A stretch of 14,651 nucleotides of DNA from Caulobacteraceae bacterium (GTDB lineage: Bacteria > Pseudomonadota > Alphaproteobacteria > Caulobacterales > Caulobacteraceae): assembly GCA_028291305.1 (NCBI GenBank), contig JAQGII010000295.1:1-14651 (forward strand), given 5' to 3'. Positions 12,579 through 14,651 of the stretch are shown piece after piece. The translations under genes were made by a program, and so were the position numbers. Every line of letters begins with the position of its first letter. Positions within the stretch are counted from its first letter, which is position 1. The notes under the pieces were generated by a model, which did no database searches, was not told the origin of the DNA, and worked only from the letters and a program-made list of their open reading frames with translations.

Positions 12579-14531
12579 ATGACCGACGACTGTGCGCGTA
12601 CCCCGCAGGCGGCGCGAGCCGCCGCGCCCGAACCGGCCGAGGCTGCAAGCCTGGTCCTGGGCCCGGCGTGGCTCCCCGTCGAAGCCCCGCTGCCGATGGC
12701 GGCGCAGGACCTGACGGCCCCGCCCCGGACCGTGCGTCCGCTCGAGCGCGGCCTGGGCGAATGCGACCTGTGGCGCACGCTGGCCTTCGCCCTGACCGCC
12801 GTGGCCATGGTCGCGGCCGGCATCCCCAGCCACGACGTACTGCAGATCGACGGCTTCACGCCGCTGGAGATGGTGTCCTTCGTCCTGTTCGAGCTGCTGT
12901 TCGGCTGGGTGACCTTCTCCTTGATGATCACCCTGTTCGGGGTGGCCGGCGCCGTGGCGCACGAGCCGGAGCTGGCCGAGCTGAAGCCGGAAACGCCGCT
13001 GCCCCGGTCCCTGGCCGGCGGGCGCACCGCCATCCTGATGCCGATCCACAACGAGGACCCCGGCCAGGTGTTCTCCCGGCTGCGGACGATGCGACGGTCG
13101 CTGCGCGACCTGGGCGCGCAGGCCGCCTTCGACGTCTTCGTGTTGAGCGACAGCCGCGATCCCGACATCGCCCGCGCCGAGGTCGCCGCCTTCGCGCATC
13201 TGCGCGCCGAGGACGAGGGCGGCCTGTTCTATCGCCGCCGGGCGCTGAACCAGGGCCGCAAGGCCGGCAACATCGCCGACTGGGTGCGCCGCTTCGGCGG
13301 CGCCTACGACCACATGGTGGTGCTGGACGCCGACAGCCTGATGTCGGGCGAGGCGCTGGCGCGCCTGGCCGCGGCGATGCAAGCCCACCCCGGCGTCGGG
13401 CTGATCCAGACCGCGCCCAGGCTGGTCGGCCGCACCAGCCTGTTCGGCCGCCTGCAGCAGTTCGCCAGCCGCCTCTACGGCCCGGTGATGACCAACGGCC
13501 TGGCCCTGCTGTGGGGCTCGGAGGGCAACTACTGGGGCCACAACGCCATCATCCGCGTGCGCGCCTTCGCCGACCAGGCCGGCCTGCCGACCCTGGAGGG
13601 GCGCCGGCCCTTCGGCGGCGACATCATGAGCCACGACTTCGTCGAGGCGGCCCTGCTGCGCCGCGCCGGCTGGGCGGTGCGCATCGCCCCGCGCCTCACC
13701 GGCAGCTACGAGGAATGCCCGCCGACCCTGCCCGACCTGATCGCCCGCGACCGCCGCTGGTGCCAGGGCAACGTCCAGCATCTGGGCCTGGTCGGCGCGC
13801 GCGGACTGCACTGGATGAGCCGTTTCCACATGATCCAGGGCGCGCTGGGCTACCTGATGTCGCCCCTGTGGCTGGGCTTCCTGGTGATCAGCGCCCTGAT
13901 GGCCATGGAGAGCCACCTGACGGCCAGCGGCGAGTGGGACATGTACTCGATCCGGGTGCTGCGCTGGGTGCTGTCGACCACCTTCACCTGCCTGTTCATC
14001 CCGCGCCTGATCGCCCTGGGCCTGACCCTGTCCAAACCGTCCGAGCGCAGGAGCTGGGGGCGGCCGGACCGGCTGGTGCTGAGCGTGCTCCTGGAAACCG
14101 CCCTGTCGGCCCTGATCGCCCCGATCATGATGCTGAGCCAGACCAAGGCCCTGTTCGACATCCTGCGCGGCCGCGACGCCGGCTGGAGCGCCCAGAAGCG
14201 CGAGGACGGCTCCATCGTCTGGCGGGACGCCCTGCGCCATCACAGCCTGCACGCCGTGGCCGGGGTGGTGCTGGGACTGTTCCTCTACTGGGTGTCGCCG
14301 ATGACCTTCGCCTGGGCCATCCCGGTGGTGGCGGGGCTGGTGCTGGCCGCGCCCCTGGCGGTGCTGACCGCCGACCCGGCCCTCGGCGCCCTGTTCCTGC
14401 GCTGGGAGCTGTTCGTCACCCCCGAGGAGATCCTCCAGCCCCACCGCGCGCCGCCCCGCGAGGAGCCTGCCGAGGCGCGCCCCGGCCTCTATGGCCCGGC
14501 CGTCGCCGCGCGGCTGGAATTGAGCGCCTAG
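12579..14531 (+). CDS. opgH: Osmoregulated periplasmic glucan glucosyltransferase OpgH
   Basis: A 650-residue inner-membrane glycosyltransferase of family GT2 that polymerises glucose from UDP-glucose into beta-linked glucan and moves it to the periplasm. Two N-terminal membrane helices (about 63-82 and 97-127) precede the cytoplasmic catalytic domain (about 140-400): D191 in LSDSRDPD, the DxD-type pair D250/D252 in VLDADSLM, the base D353 in SHDFVEAALLRRAGW, and RRWCQGN (392-398) as the Q/RxxRW motif. Several further helices follow (from about 420). The ATG at 12579 is chosen since upstream in-frame codons cross the opgD leader and start; the ribosome site is weak. Shorter than the E. coli enzyme (847), mostly at the ends, as is common in alphaproteobacteria. 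Partner of the divergent opgD gene. Confidence 0.95.
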   Translation: MTDDCARTPQAARAAAPEPAEAASLVLGPAWLPVEAPLPMAAQDLTAPPRTVRPLERGLGECDLWRTLAFALTAVAMVAAGIPSHDVLQIDGFTPLEMVSFVLFELLFGWVTFSLMITLFGVAGAVAHEPELAELKPETPLPRSLAGGRTAILMPIHNEDPGQVFSRLRTMRRSLRDLGAQAAFDVFVLSDSRDPDIARAEVAAFAHLRAEDEGGLFYRRRALNQGRKAGNIADWVRRFGGAYDHMVVLDADSLMSGEALARLAAAMQAHPGVGLIQTAPRLVGRTSLFGRLQQFASRLYGPVMTNGLALLWGSEGNYWGHNAIIRVRAFADQAGLPTLEGRRPFGGDIMSHDFVEAALLRRAGWAVRIAPRLTGSYEECPPTLPDLIARDRRWCQGNVQHLGLVGARGLHWMSRFHMIQGALGYLMSPLWLGFLVISALMAMESHLTASGEWDMYSIRVLRWVLSTTFTCLFIPRLIALGLTLSKPSERRSWGRPDRLVLSVLLETALSALIAPIMMLSQTKALFDILRGRDAGWSAQKREDGSIVWRDALRHHSLHAVAGVVLGLFLYWVSPMTFAWAIPVVAGLVLAAPLAVLTADPALGALFLRWELFVTPEEILQPHRAPPREEPAEARPGLYGPAVAARLELSA

Positions 14532-14651
14532 AACCCGCCGGTCGGCCTGTCCGCGCGCGCCGCCTGAGGGCGCAATCCCCTGTCCGCTCTCGTTTTTATG
14601 ATCCCGGCCGCGCTACAGGGCGGAGCGGATCTGGTGTAACGCCAAGGTCGG
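14532..14651. other. Right-edge flank without an assignable gene
   Basis: 120 bases after opgH. A GCGCC...GGCGC hairpin (about 14558-14574) without a T-run may lie in the opgH trailer. On the minus strand short open frames touch the edge, such as one ending in a TAG at 14615-14613, but none is long enough to judge. Confidence 0.35.

Noticed and set aside
12465..14444. A 659-codon minus-strand frame opposite opgH
   Set aside because: An antisense shadow with extreme Gln/His/Gly/Ala content and no family motif, while the plus strand encodes a clear GT2 enzyme.
14612..14651. A tRNA-like or gene end at the right edge
   Set aside because: The TGGTG...CGCCA stem has only a 3-base loop and there is no D arm or acceptor; the short minus-strand frames are too brief to call a gene.
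1..14651. A CRISPR, defence, toxin-antitoxin or phage system
   Set aside because: No spaced repeat array of CRISPR type, no cas, nuclease, toxin, integrase or transposase motif was seen in any real gene.

Overview
The window has the look of a chromosomal segment from a high-GC alphaproteobacterium, most likely of the order Caulobacterales (Caulobacter/Phenylobacterium-like). This rests on inference from several signs: GC-rich third positions in the genes, an MCP hairpin of the 'LNAGVEAARAG' type with a C-terminal WxxF pentapeptide, a near-consensus CtrA box upstream of that MCP, an ars cluster carrying an aquaporin as in rhizobia, and OpgD/OpgH glucan genes. No species can be named from the sequence alone.

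Layout. 1-842: the N-terminal part of a leftward membrane protein (runs off the left edge) and, diverging from it, a stand-alone CheY-like receiver protein. 843-1477: gene-free, less GC-rich DNA with adjacent hairpins and a compact repeat array (1141-1319). 1478-1553: tRNA-Thr(CGT) with encoded CCA. 1554-2070: gene-free leader with an operator-like dyad and a CtrA-like box. 2071-5758: a tight rightward operon of a CHASE3-HAMP chemoreceptor, an OprB-type carbohydrate porin and a CheW adaptor. 5773-7995: an arsenic resistance locus, arsR-aqpS-arsC leftward and arsH rightward, around a palindromic ArsR operator. 8068-10215: a leftward secreted PQQ dehydrogenase with an N-terminal cytochrome c domain. 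10390-10836: a small exported glycine-zipper protein. 10850-14531: opgD (leftward) and opgH (rightward), diverging from a 187-bp region, for osmoregulated periplasmic glucan synthesis. The last 120 bases hold no gene I can establish.

How the parts work together. The MCP-porin-CheW operon suggests coordinated uptake of, and taxis toward, a sugar-like solute. The ars locus follows the logic known from Sinorhizobium meliloti: ArsC reduces arsenate, AqpS lets arsenite out, ArsR senses As(III), and ArsH oxidises trivalent arsenicals; no active pump (ArsB/Acr3) lies in the window. The remaining genes act in the periplasm and envelope (PQQ oxidation, glycine-zipper protein, glucans). All three convergent gene junctions (cheW/arsC, arsH/PQQ dehydrogenase, zipper/opgD) carry an inverted repeat, two of which physically include both stop codons.

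I found no mobile element, CRISPR array or phage gene. The most unusual items are the porin inside a chemotaxis operon, the repeat array upstream of the tRNA, and the N-terminal-cytochrome PQQ enzyme with changed active-site motifs.
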